A stretch of 64,000 nucleotides of DNA. Origin: Bailinhaonella thermotolerans (lineage in GTDB: Bacteria; Actinomycetota; Actinomycetes; Streptosporangiales; Streptosporangiaceae). Under the pieces are notes generated by a model. That model was not told where the DNA came from. It saw only the letters and a list, made by a program, of their open reading frames with translations, and made no database searches. The position numbers and the translations under genes were made by a program. The DNA is taken from NCBI RefSeq assembly GCF_003594875.1, contig NZ_QZEY01000027.1, positions 20,849 to 84,848 on the forward strand, given 5' to 3'. Positions 16,682 to 25,423 of the stretch are shown piece by piece (the first letter of the stretch is position 1; every line of letters starts with the position of its first letter).

Positions 16682-16790
16682 GAGCGCACCCTTCTGGCCT
16701 TCTGGAACGGTTGACGTGCCCCCGAAAGTCCTCACTGTGGCATTAGTGAAAATTGCACGTCCAACCGTAACCGCCCATGTTGACAGATCG

Positions 16791-17321
16791 TTATGGTCCC
16801 GCTGGGTTTTCCCCGGGGTCCGTCGCCACGGGCGGCCGCTTATGCGCCAGGCGGATCTGGGTGAGCTGGGCGTCGACGGCCGCCCCGGTGAATTGCAACA
16901 GGGCCTGGAACATTTGCTCGTGCTCGCGGGCACTGCCGGGCAACCCCCGGATCTCCTGCTCGGCACGCCAGAGTTTTTCGACGATGTCCTGATGGGTGAT
17001 GGTGCGGGCCTGCTCGGCGAGCCGTTTCTGGGCCCAGGCCTCGATGGCTTCGGCGAGCTTGCGGGCGGCCTGGGGGCGGCCGGCGCGGTCGAGCTGCTCG
17101 GGCACGGCGCGCACGACCTGGGCCATGGCGACCAATTGCTTGTCAGTCGCGCGGGCCGCGCCCTTTTCGATGTTGGACCAGGTGGTGTTGCTGAAGGGCT
17201 GGTCGGTGTATTTGGCCAGTTCGCGGGCGGCGGCACGGACCGACAGTTCCAAGCTGGTGCGGCGGTCGGCGATGAGGACCGCTTCAGGGGGCGGGGAAGA
17301 GGCTGAGAGGCTGGACGCCAC
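16791..17321 (-). CDS. HTH repressor-like protein (176 aa)
   Basis: Residues about 15-70 (RRTSLELSVRAAARELAKYTDQPFSNTTWSNIEKGAAR) match the XRE HTH layout with SxxTWSxIExG at the recognition helix. The C-terminal half is helical and may dimerise. It is transcribed away from the excisionase-like gene at 17519, across an AT-rich 200-bp region with inverted repeats. The arrangement is that of a phage immunity repressor and its control region; the role is inferred. Confidence 0.65.
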   Translation of the reverse strand: MASSLSASSPPPEAVLIADRRTSLELSVRAAARELAKYTDQPFSNTTWSNIEKGAARATDKQLVAMAQVVRAVPEQLDRAGRPQAARKLAEAIEAWAQKRLAEQARTITHQDIVEKLWRAEQEIRGLPGSAREHEQMFQALLQFTGAAVDAQLTQIRLAHKRPPVATDPGENPAGP

Positions 17322-17421
17322 AGTCTTCTCCTTCGTCGTGCGCTTTTCCGCCGAGGCGGGAAATTCGGGGTGGCTCTTGCTGCCACGGTAGCAGCCAGGT
17401 ACGCGCTGGCTAGCGGAACTA

Positions 17422-17511
17422 TGCGAAGATTTGCCACGCTTCGCACCGTAGCGCGAAATTTTGCAAAGGTTTGCGTGAAAATGTTGACTTTCGCAAAATT
17501 GAGCGTAGCGT
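17422..17511. promoter_or_regulatory. Divergent control region with operator-like repeats and leaderless promoter
   Basis: TGCGAAG (17422-17428) and CTTCGCA (17439-17445) form an inverted repeat. AATTTTGCAAAG (17457-17468) and CTTTCGCAAAATT (17488-17500) form a second, imperfect inverted pair. TTGACT (17484-17489) and TAGCGT (17506-17511) with 16-bp spacing give a rightward promoter whose start would fall at or near ATG 17519, implying a leaderless message. The second operator arm overlaps the spacer, so binding there would block the promoter. Confidence 0.6.
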
Positions 17512-17518
17512 GGAGGTT

Positions 17519-17830
17519 ATGACGGACCTCGCGGAGCTTGAGCACCTCAGCGTCCGGCAAGCGGGCGAACTGCTGCGCACCGCCGCCGATACGGTCTTGG
17601 CCAAGCTGGCCGCCGGCGACTATCGCACCTGGGAGCCGCTGCCGTGGATGAGCGTGACTCAGGTCGCCGAGATGTTCGACTGCAGTGACTCCACGGTCAT
17701 GAGCCTGATCCACCGGAAGGAGCTTCCGGCCGTGCGCGTGGGCCGTCGCTGCTACCGCATCCTACGTCCGCACGCCGTGGCCCACCTTGCCTCCCGCCTG
17801 ACCGTGGAACCCGGCCTCACCCCGCACTGA
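17519..17830 (+). CDS. Excisionase/BldC-like MerR-type HTH protein (103 aa)
   Basis: The central part, MSVTQVAEMFDCSDSTVMSLIHRKELPAVRVGRRCYRIL, is a typical HTH_17 (excisionase/BldC) DNA-binding fold with RVGRR wing. ATG 17519 probably begins a leaderless transcript. Divergent from the repressor-like gene, it is the first gene of the rightward early operon and is a candidate Cro/Xis-like switch protein. Confidence 0.75.
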   Translation: MTDLAELEHLSVRQAGELLRTAADTVLAKLAAGDYRTWEPLPWMSVTQVAEMFDCSDSTVMSLIHRKELPAVRVGRRCYRILRPHAVAHLASRLTVEPGLTPH

Positions 17831-17874
17831 TCCCCCGTGCCACCCCTGGCCCCACCCCCTGCGGAGACACCGCC

Positions 17875-18222
17875 GTGACTCGCCTGGACTTCACCACGCG
17901 CACCCTGCGCACCCCCCGCGGCACCTGGACCATCGTCCAGCAGGCCCCGACCCCCGACGGGTCGGTGGAGGTCCTGCTGCGCCGCACCCCCGCCGATGGC
18001 GGAGAGCCGATCTACACCGCCTACCGCGCCACCCCCAGCGGCTGGCGCCAGCTGCGAGGCAGCTGGTATCGCCTGGAGGTGGCGTCGGAGGCCGCTCCGC
18101 ACGCCGCGCCCGACAACCACGTCTGCCACCCGCCGCTGGTCGCCCTGCTCAACCTCGCCCGGCCGGTGCCGACCACCCGCCCCGCCCGTCGCCGCCGCCG
18201 CGCGTCGGCGGCCCTGATCTGA
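17875..18222 (+). CDS. Hypothetical protein (115 aa)
   Basis: GTG 17875 follows GCGGAGACACC. The product is beta-rich in the first 70 residues (TWTIVQQAPTPDGSVEVLLRR) with a basic tail (RPARRRRRAS), suggesting nucleic-acid contact. No family recognised. Confidence 0.55.
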   Translation: MTRLDFTTRTLRTPRGTWTIVQQAPTPDGSVEVLLRRTPADGGEPIYTAYRATPSGWRQLRGSWYRLEVASEAAPHAAPDNHVCHPPLVALLNLARPVPTTRPARRRRRASAALI

Positions 18223-18285
18223 CGGCGGGGGAGCCGATGACCACCTGCCCCACGCGGGGCCCCGCCTCCTGTGATGATCGAAATA

Positions 18286-18309
18286 GCCGCACGCAAAACC
18301 GCGTGCGGC
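18286..18309. repeat. Dispersed hairpin, copy 4 (9-bp stem)
   Basis: GCCGCACGC (18286-18294), loop AAAACC, GCGTGCGGC (18301-18309), between genes 17875 and 18389. Confidence 0.8.
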
Positions 18310-18323
18310 ACAATGGGGCGACC

Positions 18324-18392
18324 ATGAGAACGCCGCGACGACCCTCCCCGCCCATGGTCGTCGCGGCCGCGCGGGCGCGGGGGAGCCGATGA
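18324..18392 (+). CDS. Possible leader micro-ORF (22 aa)
   Basis: ATG 18324, 15 bp after the hairpin, reads an Arg/Pro/Ala-rich peptide whose TGA overlaps the ATG of the nuclease gene (ATGA). It could be a translational leader. No independent support. Confidence 0.3.
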   Translation: MRTPRRPSPPMVVAAARARGSR

Positions 18393-19459
18393 GCACGGAC
18401 GACACGCACGGTCCGGCGGGAGCGACCCCGGACCCGGCCGAGCTCGTCCAGGACCCGGCCCCCCGCGTCCCGCCCTATCACCCGTGCCCGAGCTGCGGGG
18501 AGCGGGTCAAGGTCAACGCCGACGGGCGGCTGTCCAAGCACCCCCGCCGCGTGCCGCTGCCCTGCCCCGGCTCCTACGTCCCGGTCGGGCCGGCCCGCAT
18601 CCCCAAGCGGGGCGGCGACGGCTGGTACCGCGACCCGGTCACCGGGCAGCGGCTGCGCTCGGTCACCACCACCCTCAACCAGGGGTCGGCCAAGGAAGCG
18701 CTGACGTTCTGGGCCGCCAAGATCGTGGCCGAGCTGGCGCTCGACCAGGTCCCAGACCTGGTCCGGGCCGCCCGCAACCCGGCCGAACGCACCGAGATGA
18801 TCGACTGGCTGCGCGCCGAGCCGATCCGCCGCCGCGACGACCGCGGCGACGTCGGCAAGGCCGTGCACCGCGTCATCGAGGCGCGCATCCTGGGCGAGAC
18901 CGTCCCCCCGTCCCTGCTGGCCGACGGCAGCCTGCGTCCCTACCTGCGGCACTTCTTCGCCTTCGTGGCCGACTGGCAGGTCGAGTTCGAGGCCAGCGAG
19001 ATGGTGGTGGCCCACTACGCCCACCAGTACGCCGGAACGCTGGACTACCTGTTCTACTCCGCCCCCTTGGCCGCCCGCCTGGGCGTGCCGACCGGCACGC
19101 TCTTCGCCGGGGACACCAAGACCGGCGGCGAGCTGGACCAGATCACCTACGGCGGGCACCGCCGCGGCGTCTACCCCGAGGCCGGCCTGCAGATGGCCGC
19201 CTACCGGGCCGCCCCCTACGGGTGGCTGCGCAGCGGGGAGCGCATCGCGATGCCGCCCCGCCACGAGGTCGGCGTCGTGCTGCACCTGCGACCCGGCGGC
19301 TACCGGCTGATCCCGGTGCGGTGCGGCGACGCCGAGTACGCGGTCTTCCGGCACATCCAGGCCGTGGCCGCCTGGTCCACCGGGGCGGCCAAGACCGTCA
19401 TCGGGCAGCCCCTGGCGCCGCCCGACCCACCCACCACACCCATCCGGCAGGCAGCATGA
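18389..19459 (+). CDS. RecB/Cas4-like PD-(D/E)XK exonuclease
   Basis: The 356-aa protein begins with a zinc-ribbon (CPSC...CPG, residues 33-60) followed by a PD-(D/E)XK fold: G155-x-A-V-H (QhXXY-family upstream motif), D219 in AGTLDYLF and D242-T-K244 in FAGDTKTG, then AGLQMAAYRAA. This is the layout of phage exonucleases that pair with single-strand annealing or replication proteins. ATG overlaps the next gene by four bases, placing it at the head of the DNA-metabolism operon. Confidence 0.8.
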   Translation: MSTDDTHGPAGATPDPAELVQDPAPRVPPYHPCPSCGERVKVNADGRLSKHPRRVPLPCPGSYVPVGPARIPKRGGDGWYRDPVTGQRLRSVTTTLNQGSAKEALTFWAAKIVAELALDQVPDLVRAARNPAERTEMIDWLRAEPIRRRDDRGDVGKAVHRVIEARILGETVPPSLLADGSLRPYLRHFFAFVADWQVEFEASEMVVAHYAHQYAGTLDYLFYSAPLAARLGVPTGTLFAGDTKTGGELDQITYGGHRRGVYPEAGLQMAAYRAAPYGWLRSGERIAMPPRHEVGVVLHLRPGGYRLIPVRCGDAEYAVFRHIQAVAAWSTGAAKTVIGQPLAPPDPPTTPIRQAA

Positions 19460-21021
19460 CCTCTATCCCGCGCGGTCCCCGGATCAAGGACCTGCAGCAC
19501 ACCACCCGCACCCTGGGCAAGATCCGCGCCGGGGTGTACGAGGGCCGCCCCAAGTCCTCCGAGACGTTCGTCATCACCAGCGAGTTCGAGCACCTGGTGG
19601 CGGCCGCCGCCGAGATGTACGGCGGGCTGGCCGAACCCTATGACCCGCAAGGCCCCGGCCCCACCCAATGGCGGGTGGTGACCGACGAGGTCGCCCTCGA
19701 CGCGCTGCTGCCCCCCGGCCCGAAGGACCCGGTCAGCCAGCACTACGAGTTCTGGACCCGGGGCGGCCTGCAGCGCCGCTGCGACGGTCAGGTGCTCGAC
19801 CGCACCGGCAAACGCTGCTTCTGCAAGGCCCAGTGGGGGCCGTACTTCCTGGACGCCGACACCGGCAACCAGGCGTGCCAGATGATCACCCGCGTCAACG
19901 TCGCACTGCCCGACGTCCCCGACGTGGGCCTGTTCTTGTTCGAGACGCACTCGCGCAACGCCGCGCGCGAGCTCCCGGCGATCGTGGACCTGTTGCGGGC
20001 TGCCTACGGGATCGACGTCGCGGTGCCGATCCAGTTGCTGCTCACCCAGCGCAGCAAGATGATCGGCGGCAGGGTCAAGCACTACCAGGTGCCCGTCCTC
20101 AAGCCGCGCCACCAGCTCAGCTTCGGCGCCGTGGCCGCAGCGCAGATCCCCGCCGGCCCGCCCGGCACGCCCGCTCTGGAGGCCGGTGGCGAACGCCCGG
20201 CCCTGGCCGCCGCGCCCGGACCGGACTACGCCGAGCTCATCCGCCGCGCGGCCGATCGGGAGCAGGCCGCGCGCATCTGGTCCGAGGCGTACGCCGAGCT
20301 ACGCCACCGCCCCGACGCCACCGCGGTGCTCAGCCACATCAAAGAGCAGGCCGATGTGCGGCTGGAGGAACTGGAGGACGTCGGCCCGCTGTGGGAGCAC
20401 ATCGTCGCCCGGTTCGACGGCACCGCCGCCGAGCTGAACGAGGCCGTCGAGCAGGCCTGCGGGCACCCCTGCGAGCACGCCACCCTGGCCGAGTTGCGGG
20501 CTTTCGCCGCCACGCTGCCGCCCGCCCCGGCCGCGCAGGAGTCGGCGAACGCCAGCGAGGGGCAGGTCCGCCGCATCCACGCCCAGCTGCGCGCCCTGGG
20601 CATCACCACCCGCGCCGCCCGGCTGGCCTACTTCCAGAACGTCATCGGCCACCAGGTGGACTCCACCATGGCGCTGACAGGCGAGCAGGCCAGCCGAGTG
20701 CTGGACCGGCTGGAGGCCGCCCTGCGGGACCGCGAGGCCGACAAGGCCCGCGAGGGCATCGACACCGGCTCCGGCATCGCCCCGCCCTCGGCATCGGCAC
20801 CCGAGCCCGAGCCGACCGCCTCGGCCGAGCCGGCCGAGGCCGACAGGCTCGAAGCCAACATCCGCACCGAGGCCGCGGCCCGCGGCCTGGACGCCGACGC
20901 GCTGGAGGCGGCGTTCCTCGCCGTCACCGGCGACCGGCTCGACCGAGCCGACGAGCCCACCCTTGACACCTTCCTGGCCCGGCTCACGGCCGGCCACATC
21001 GCCCCCGAGGACCCCGCATGA
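19456..21021 (+). CDS. phiC31 gp3-like recombination directionality factor family protein
   Basis: The first about 220 residues (IKDLQHTTRTLGKIRAG, AAEMYGG, VSQHYEFWTRGGLQRRCDG, CQMITRVNVALPDVPDVGLFLFETHSRNAARELP) match the arrangement of the phage 'gene 3 protein-like' family that includes the phiC31/phiBT1 recombination directionality factors controlling serine integrases. At 521 aa it is longer than gp3 because of a C-terminal Ala/Glu-rich helical extension (from about 235) with a conserved-looking ASEGQVRRIHAQLRALGI segment. No integrase is encoded in the window. Family call is by motif memory. Confidence 0.7.
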   Translation: MTSIPRGPRIKDLQHTTRTLGKIRAGVYEGRPKSSETFVITSEFEHLVAAAAEMYGGLAEPYDPQGPGPTQWRVVTDEVALDALLPPGPKDPVSQHYEFWTRGGLQRRCDGQVLDRTGKRCFCKAQWGPYFLDADTGNQACQMITRVNVALPDVPDVGLFLFETHSRNAARELPAIVDLLRAAYGIDVAVPIQLLLTQRSKMIGGRVKHYQVPVLKPRHQLSFGAVAAAQIPAGPPGTPALEAGGERPALAAAPGPDYAELIRRAADREQAARIWSEAYAELRHRPDATAVLSHIKEQADVRLEELEDVGPLWEHIVARFDGTAAELNEAVEQACGHPCEHATLAELRAFAATLPPAPAAQESANASEGQVRRIHAQLRALGITTRAARLAYFQNVIGHQVDSTMALTGEQASRVLDRLEAALRDREADKAREGIDTGSGIAPPSASAPEPEPTASAEPAEADRLEANIRTEAAARGLDADALEAAFLAVTGDRLDRADEPTLDTFLARLTAGHIAPEDPA

Positions 21022-21299
21022 CCGACCCGACCCCGCCCCCCTGGACTCCCGCCACCAGGAACTACCGCACGGCGCGCGAGCGCCTGCGCACCTCCTGCAG
21101 CTACGACTACCGGTCTGCGGACCGGGCCGGTCTCGAAGCCCAGCGGGCGCTGGCCGCAGCCACCCTCGCGGTGGCCGACGCGCTCGTCCTGCTGGCCACC
21201 ACGCTCGCCCGATCGTCCTCCACCCCGCTGGACGACCCCGCCGCCCGGGACTGGCGGCGGGTCACCGGGCTGGAATCCGACCCCTCCAAGGAGAACTGA
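21018..21299 (+). CDS. Hypothetical protein (93 aa)
   Basis: ATG 21018 overlaps the previous stop (ATGA). The product is mostly helical, with an Ala-rich segment (EAQRALAAATLAVADALVLLATTLA) that is moderately hydrophobic. No family recognised; co-translated with its neighbours. Confidence 0.55.
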   Translation: MTDPTPPPWTPATRNYRTARERLRTSCSYDYRSADRAGLEAQRALAAATLAVADALVLLATTLARSSSTPLDDPAARDWRRVTGLESDPSKEN

Positions 21300-21778
21300 T
21301 GCCCCGCACCCCCCAGCGCGACAGCGAACCCGCCCCGGCGCCCGACCACCCCCCGCTGCCCGACCACGCCCGCAAGACCCTGCTGGACACCCTCTACGGC
21401 CAGCACACCGAGTACGGCAGCCAGGCGCGGACCCACGAGTACACCGGGCTGCAAGCGCGCGCCGAGATCGACCGGCTGCAGCGGCTGCTCGCCAACGCCA
21501 CGCACATGGCCGAGGAGGCCGAACGGCTGGCCCGGCTCGCCCGGGAGAAGGAGGCGGCCTTCGCCGCCGACCTGGAGCGCAACGGCCAGCCCCGCCCGGA
21601 CCCGGCCCCCACCCCGTCCCTGGAGGACCCCAAGCCGGGATGGCCGCTGAGCAAAGCGCAGCCGATCGAGCGCGCGGCCGAGAAGGCCGTCCACGAAGTC
21701 ACCTGGTTCGGCTCACCGCCCTCGCCGCCGCCGGCCCCCGCACCCACCCGGCCCCTGCCGCAGGTGCCCGCCACCTGA
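21299..21778 (+). CDS. Hypothetical coiled-coil protein (159 aa)
   Basis: ATG 21299 overlaps the previous TGA by one base (TGATG). Residues about 50-95 (RAEIDRLQRLLANATHMAEEAERLARLAREKEAAF) form a coiled coil; both ends are Pro-rich. Likely a structural or adaptor protein in the early operon. Unknown function. Confidence 0.6.
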   Translation: MPRTPQRDSEPAPAPDHPPLPDHARKTLLDTLYGQHTEYGSQARTHEYTGLQARAEIDRLQRLLANATHMAEEAERLARLAREKEAAFAADLERNGQPRPDPAPTPSLEDPKPGWPLSKAQPIERAAEKAVHEVTWFGSPPSPPPAPAPTRPLPQVPAT

Positions 21779-21838
21779 ACACACCGCCTGCGCCCGGGGC
21801 CGCCCGCTCCGGGCGCGGGCCTGAGCAAAGGACTCCCC

Positions 21839-22141
21839 ATGGACCCCGACGTACGGCGCCGCTTGCGCCTGGCGGTCACCGCCTGGACCGACGCGGGCGG
21901 GCCGATCGACGACCTCGAAGACCGACTGTCGGCCGAAGGCCTCACGCTGGCGGCCGCGCCCCAGCACCACGACGCGGTGGACGCCTGGCTGCACGCCCAC
22001 CGCGACGCGCACCCGGTCCTGTCCTCGGGCTGGCGCGCGGTCCAGGACCTGATCGAGGACTACCACCGCCGCAGCCGGGCCGGCATCGCCCTGCTCGACC
22101 CCATGCCGGGCCCAGCGCCGGGCGGGGGAGCGCGGACATGA
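21839..22141 (+). CDS. Hypothetical helical protein (100 aa)
   Basis: ATG 21839 follows AAAGGACTC. A small helical protein with DPDVRRRLRLAV at the start; no motif. It overlaps the resolvase gene by four bases, suggesting a linked role in DNA processing. Confidence 0.6.
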   Translation: MDPDVRRRLRLAVTAWTDAGGPIDDLEDRLSAEGLTLAAAPQHHDAVDAWLHAHRDAHPVLSSGWRAVQDLIEDYHRRSRAGIALLDPMPGPAPGGGART

Positions 22142-22683
22142 GCCCGCGGGTGCTCGCCCTCGACCTGGCGGCCGAGTGCAGCGGGGTCGCCTACCCCGGC
22201 GGCACGATGATCCTGCGCGCGCCCGCCCCGGCCGGCCGCACCCGGACCCTGGCCGACAATCTGCGTCGGCTCGACCATATCGACACCCAGGTCGCCGCGC
22301 TGATCCGCCTCTACCGACCCCAGGTGGCGCTCGTGGAGGACTACGCGCGCCGGGTGCGCAGCGGCGCCGCCCACACCCTGGCCGAGATCGGCGGCGCGGT
22401 ACGGCTGGCGCTGTGGCGAGCGGCGGTGCCGTTCGCCGTGGTGAACATCGACCACCTCAAGAAGTACGCCACCGGGGACACCGGCGCGGACAAGACCGCC
22501 CTGGCGCTGGCCGCCTTCAAGCGGGCCGGGGTGGAGTTCGCCAGCCACGACGAGTGCGACGCCTGGTGGCTCTACTGCATGGGGGCCGACGTGCTCGGTC
22601 AGCCCGTGGTCCGCGTCCCGGCCGCACAGCGCGCGGTCCTGTCCCGGCTGACGTGGTCGGCACCGATCGGAGCGCCACCGTGA
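22138..22683 (+). CDS. RuvC-like Holliday junction resolvase
   Basis: The 181-aa protein has RNase H-fold acidic residues in RuvC order: D9 (LALDLA), E67 (ALVEDYA) and D138/D141 (HDECDAWW), plus the LKKYATGDTGADK segment (about 107-119) typical of phage RuvC homologues. It would resolve branched DNA before packaging, consistent with the terminase genes elsewhere in the window and with the exonuclease in the same operon. Confidence 0.85.
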   Translation: MSPRVLALDLAAECSGVAYPGGTMILRAPAPAGRTRTLADNLRRLDHIDTQVAALIRLYRPQVALVEDYARRVRSGAAHTLAEIGGAVRLALWRAAVPFAVVNIDHLKKYATGDTGADKTALALAAFKRAGVEFASHDECDAWWLYCMGADVLGQPVVRVPAAQRAVLSRLTWSAPIGAPP

Positions 22684-23042
22684 GCCTGCAGGAGCGCTAC
22701 CTCGATCGCTGCCGCCGCTGTGGCGCCGACATCGTCTGGGCCCGGCTGGGCCGGCACGAGGTGCCCGTGGAGCCCACCGACGACCTCCAGGCCGACCTGG
22801 CCTACAGCTGGGAGCAGGGGCCGCTGCGGCGCGCCCTGCTGCTCGTGATCGGGATCAGCCCGATCGCGGCCCGCCCGCTGGGCCCCGGCACCTTCCCCCC
22901 TGCCCCCTGGGAGCACCTCGGGCGCGACCACCGCAGCGCCTGCCTCCCCCGACCGCGCCGCCGCCACCGTGGCGCGACCCGTAGTGGCGATGTCGTGCCG
23001 CTCGATGAGGCACGGCGCCGCAGACAAGGAGACATCACGTGA
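22680..23042 (+). CDS. Zinc-knuckle hypothetical protein (120 aa)
   Basis: GTG 22680 lies in a GTGA overlap. Residues 10-13 region RCRRCGADIVWA is a CxxC knuckle of the type seen in small phage 'replication-associated' proteins. The rest is Arg/Pro-rich with a basic tail. Function unknown. Confidence 0.6.
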   Translation: MSLQERYLDRCRRCGADIVWARLGRHEVPVEPTDDLQADLAYSWEQGPLRRALLLVIGISPIAARPLGPGTFPPAPWEHLGRDHRSACLPRPRRRHRGATRSGDVVPLDEARRRRQGDIT

Positions 23043-23131
23043 TCCCCCCTGCCCCGTCCCCAGGCGCCCGGCCCCTCGACGCCCGCCGGCCTGCACCCCG
23101 GACCGCGCGAGCCGTCGGGAGGAGGTCATGA
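23039..23131 (+). CDS. Possible micro-ORF (30 aa)
   Basis: GTG 23039 overlaps the preceding stop and its TGA overlaps ATG 23128, the same chained arrangement as its neighbours. Arg/Pro/Ala-rich product; likely coupling only. Confidence 0.3.
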   Translation: MIPPAPSPGARPLDARRPAPRTARAVGRRS

Positions 23132-24456
23132 CCCGGCGCGGCGACAACGAGAAGGCCATCAAGGAGGCCGCCGCCCAGGCCGGCCTCACGGTCATCAACG
23201 CCGGTGGGGGATGGCACATCGTGCACCCGGTGACCGGTCACGTCATCGCGCAGTGCAGCAACAACGCCACCAGCCGCCACGTGAGGAACACCGTGGCGCG
23301 CATCAAACGCGCCGCCAAGCAGTACCAGCCCGCAGCGGATGCGACCGGCGACACCCCGCAGCCGGACTCGCCCCCGGACCGCAGGCGGCAGGAGGGCGGG
23401 CGCCAGGACCGCCTGCAGAGCGAGCAGTGGCCGCTCGCCGCCCTGCTGAACTACGCCCACAGCCTGGGCGTGCGCCTGAGTCTCAGTCACGACAAGGACG
23501 ACGTGCGCATCACCGCACCCCGTGGCGGTGACGCCCTGGCCGTCGCCGAAGTCCTGCGCCGCCGCAGCGACGAGGTCCGCGCCCACCTGGCCGCGCTGTC
23601 CGCCCCGGCAGCGCCCGCAGCCCCGCCGACTCCTCATCCCCCAGACGAAGGAGCATCCCCCGTGGCACCCCCGTCCCTACCCGCGCCGAGCACCGTCACC
23701 GGCGCCCGTCAACTGTGGCACGTCCTGCGCGAGGAGGCTCGCAGGCAAGGCGACCTTCTGGCCAGCACCCCCGAGGTGTCCGGGGTGCGATGGGAGGGTG
23801 CGCTCAAGCACCTGGCCCATCAGCGGTTCCCCGACTGGCCTCCCCACCGCTACAACACCGTGCGCACCTACCTGGTAGACACCCGGCATCTGGCGCTGGC
23901 CAGCCAGTACCACCATCCCCACCCCCTGTGGGTGGTCGCCAAGGAGTGGCACGACACGCCGGTCACCCTCACGCACACCAGCAACGGGCACGGCCGGCCC
24001 ACGCCGGCCGACATCGCCCGTCTGAAGGAGTCGCAGCCCAAGCCCGCCGCCCCGGCGCAGGCCGCGCCCGCGCCTGCGAGGCCCGCGGCCACCGCGCCCG
24101 CGGCCCCCGTCCCCGTGCGCTCGACGTCGCTCACCTCCCGCCCGCCCGCGCCCGAGCGGGTGCTCGAACCCACCTCGGTCGCGCTGCCCGCAGACCCGCT
24201 GGAGGTGATCGATCTGATCAACGCCCAGATCCGAGCCGCCAAGGCCGAGGCCGCCGAGGCCCGCGAATGGGCCCGCGAATGCGAGGCGCGCGCCGCCCAG
24301 GCCGAAGACGCCCTGGCCGAGCTGCGCCGCGACCACCAGAACGACCTGCAGGCGCTGCGCGCCGAGCGCGACGAGGCCCGCGCCGAGCTGGCGCGCTACC
24401 AGCAGAGCCTGTCGGGCCTGGCCGCCCTCATCCAGCCCGCCGACCCTCAGGACTGA
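23128..24456 (+). CDS. Large hypothetical protein with C-terminal coiled coil (442 aa)
   Basis: ATG 23128 has a GGGAGGAGG ribosome site. The N-terminal 65 residues (AAAQAGLTVINAGGGWHIVHPVTGHVI...HVRNTVARIKRA) look like a small DNA-binding or RNA-binding domain; then a Pro/Arg linker, a central domain containing WEGALKHLAHQRFPDWPPHRYNTVRTYL, a long Ala/Pro linker and a C-terminal coiled coil (residues about 370-435). It could be a replication or recombination accessory protein given its operon. No family recognised. Confidence 0.55.
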   Translation: MTRRGDNEKAIKEAAAQAGLTVINAGGGWHIVHPVTGHVIAQCSNNATSRHVRNTVARIKRAAKQYQPAADATGDTPQPDSPPDRRRQEGGRQDRLQSEQWPLAALLNYAHSLGVRLSLSHDKDDVRITAPRGGDALAVAEVLRRRSDEVRAHLAALSAPAAPAAPPTPHPPDEGASPVAPPSLPAPSTVTGARQLWHVLREEARRQGDLLASTPEVSGVRWEGALKHLAHQRFPDWPPHRYNTVRTYLVDTRHLALASQYHHPHPLWVVAKEWHDTPVTLTHTSNGHGRPTPADIARLKESQPKPAAPAQAAPAPARPAATAPAAPVPVRSTSLTSRPPAPERVLEPTSVALPADPLEVIDLINAQIRAAKAEAAEAREWARECEARAAQAEDALAELRRDHQNDLQALRAERDEARAELARYQQSLSGLAALIQPADPQD

Positions 24457-24481
24457 GACGGACCGAGAAGGAACCAGACGC

Positions 24482-24871
24482 ATGCGCGACCGCTTCCGCC
24501 TGCTCTACACCGGAGCCCGCGACCTCGACCGCCCCGGGGACCGGGACACCATCTGGGCCGACCTGGACGGCATCTACGCCCGGCGCGGCCCGCTGCTGCT
24601 CGTGCACGGCAGCTGCTCCCGGGGCGGCGACGCCCACGCCGAGGCCTGGAGGGCCCACGCCGCCGAGCGCGGCCTGGACGTGGCCATCGAACGCCACCCC
24701 GCCCCCTGGTCCGCCCTCGGCCGCGCCGCCGGCCCCTACCGTGACGGCTACATGCTCGGGCGCGGGGCCGACGGCGTCCTGGCCCACGTCACCGCCGCCT
24801 CCCAGGGCGCGCGCAACACCGCCGCCTACGCCCAGCACCTGGGCATCCCCCTGATACGCCGCCAGCGCTGA
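24482..24871 (+). CDS. SLOG/DUF2493 nucleotide-binding protein
   Basis: The 129-aa protein starts with LLYTGARDL (the GxRD motif) and continues with LLLVHGSCSRGGDAHAEAWA and DGVLAHVTAASQGARNTAAYA, the Rossmann-type SLOG arrangement of the DUF2493/YspA family, predicted to bind nucleotide-derived ligands. Members are frequent in phages and conjugative elements, where their role (sensing or modifying nucleotides) remains open. Confidence 0.8.
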   Translation: MRDRFRLLYTGARDLDRPGDRDTIWADLDGIYARRGPLLLVHGSCSRGGDAHAEAWRAHAAERGLDVAIERHPAPWSALGRAAGPYRDGYMLGRGADGVLAHVTAASQGARNTAAYAQHLGIPLIRRQR

Positions 24872-25015
24872 GCGGCACGCCGTACGCCGCACGCTGGCCG
24901 GCCGGGGAGCCAGGCGTCGCCGTACGGCAGCAAGCGCCACGCACGACCGGGCCTCGCGTGCCCGCCCCCTCACCGGCACGACCTGCAGCACCCCACGCAC
25001 CACGGAAAGAGGGAC

Positions 25016-25423
25016 ATGAGCGCGCGGCTCGTCGGCGACGTGGCCATCTGGCTGGACACCCCGGCCGCACTTGGCCTCACCCCGGCCGAGCGGCTGGTCT
25101 TGATGATCATCGCCGAGCGGGCCAACGAACAGTCCCGCCGCATGTGGCGGTACCGCTCGGACGAGAGCACGCTGCACGACCTGCTCGCCCGCCGCGTCGG
25201 CGTCAGCAGCGGGCAGCTGACCCGCATCCTGGGCCGCCTGTCCCGCCGCGGGCTGGAGGTGCGGGTGCCGCTGAAGTACGACCGGCGCGGCCGGCCCGTC
25301 TACGGCCGGCGCGGGCACGCCTGCGACTTCCAGCTGCCTGAACTGCCCACCACCGTCACCCTGCCGCCCCGCGCGAACCCCTGTGGACAACCGGGTCCGG
25401 ACGTCCCCGGCGGGAGTCGATAA
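25016..25423 (+). CDS. Winged-helix DNA-binding / replication-initiator-like protein
   Basis: ATG 25016 follows AAAGAGGG. The 135-aa protein has LGLTPAERLVLMIIAERAN followed by HDLLARRVGVSSGQLTRILGRLSRRGLEV and a basic wing (YDRRGRPVYGRRGHACDFQLPELP), a winged-helix plan used by phage and plasmid replication proteins. Related proteins usually continue into a tail with repeated GLEA motifs; here that tail is in another frame (from about 25,400), so the gene may be frameshifted. Confidence 0.65.
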   Translation: MSARLVGDVAIWLDTPAALGLTPAERLVLMIIAERANEQSRRMWRYRSDESTLHDLLARRVGVSSGQLTRILGRLSRRGLEVRVPLKYDRRGRPVYGRRGHACDFQLPELPTTVTLPPRANPCGQPGPDVPGGSR

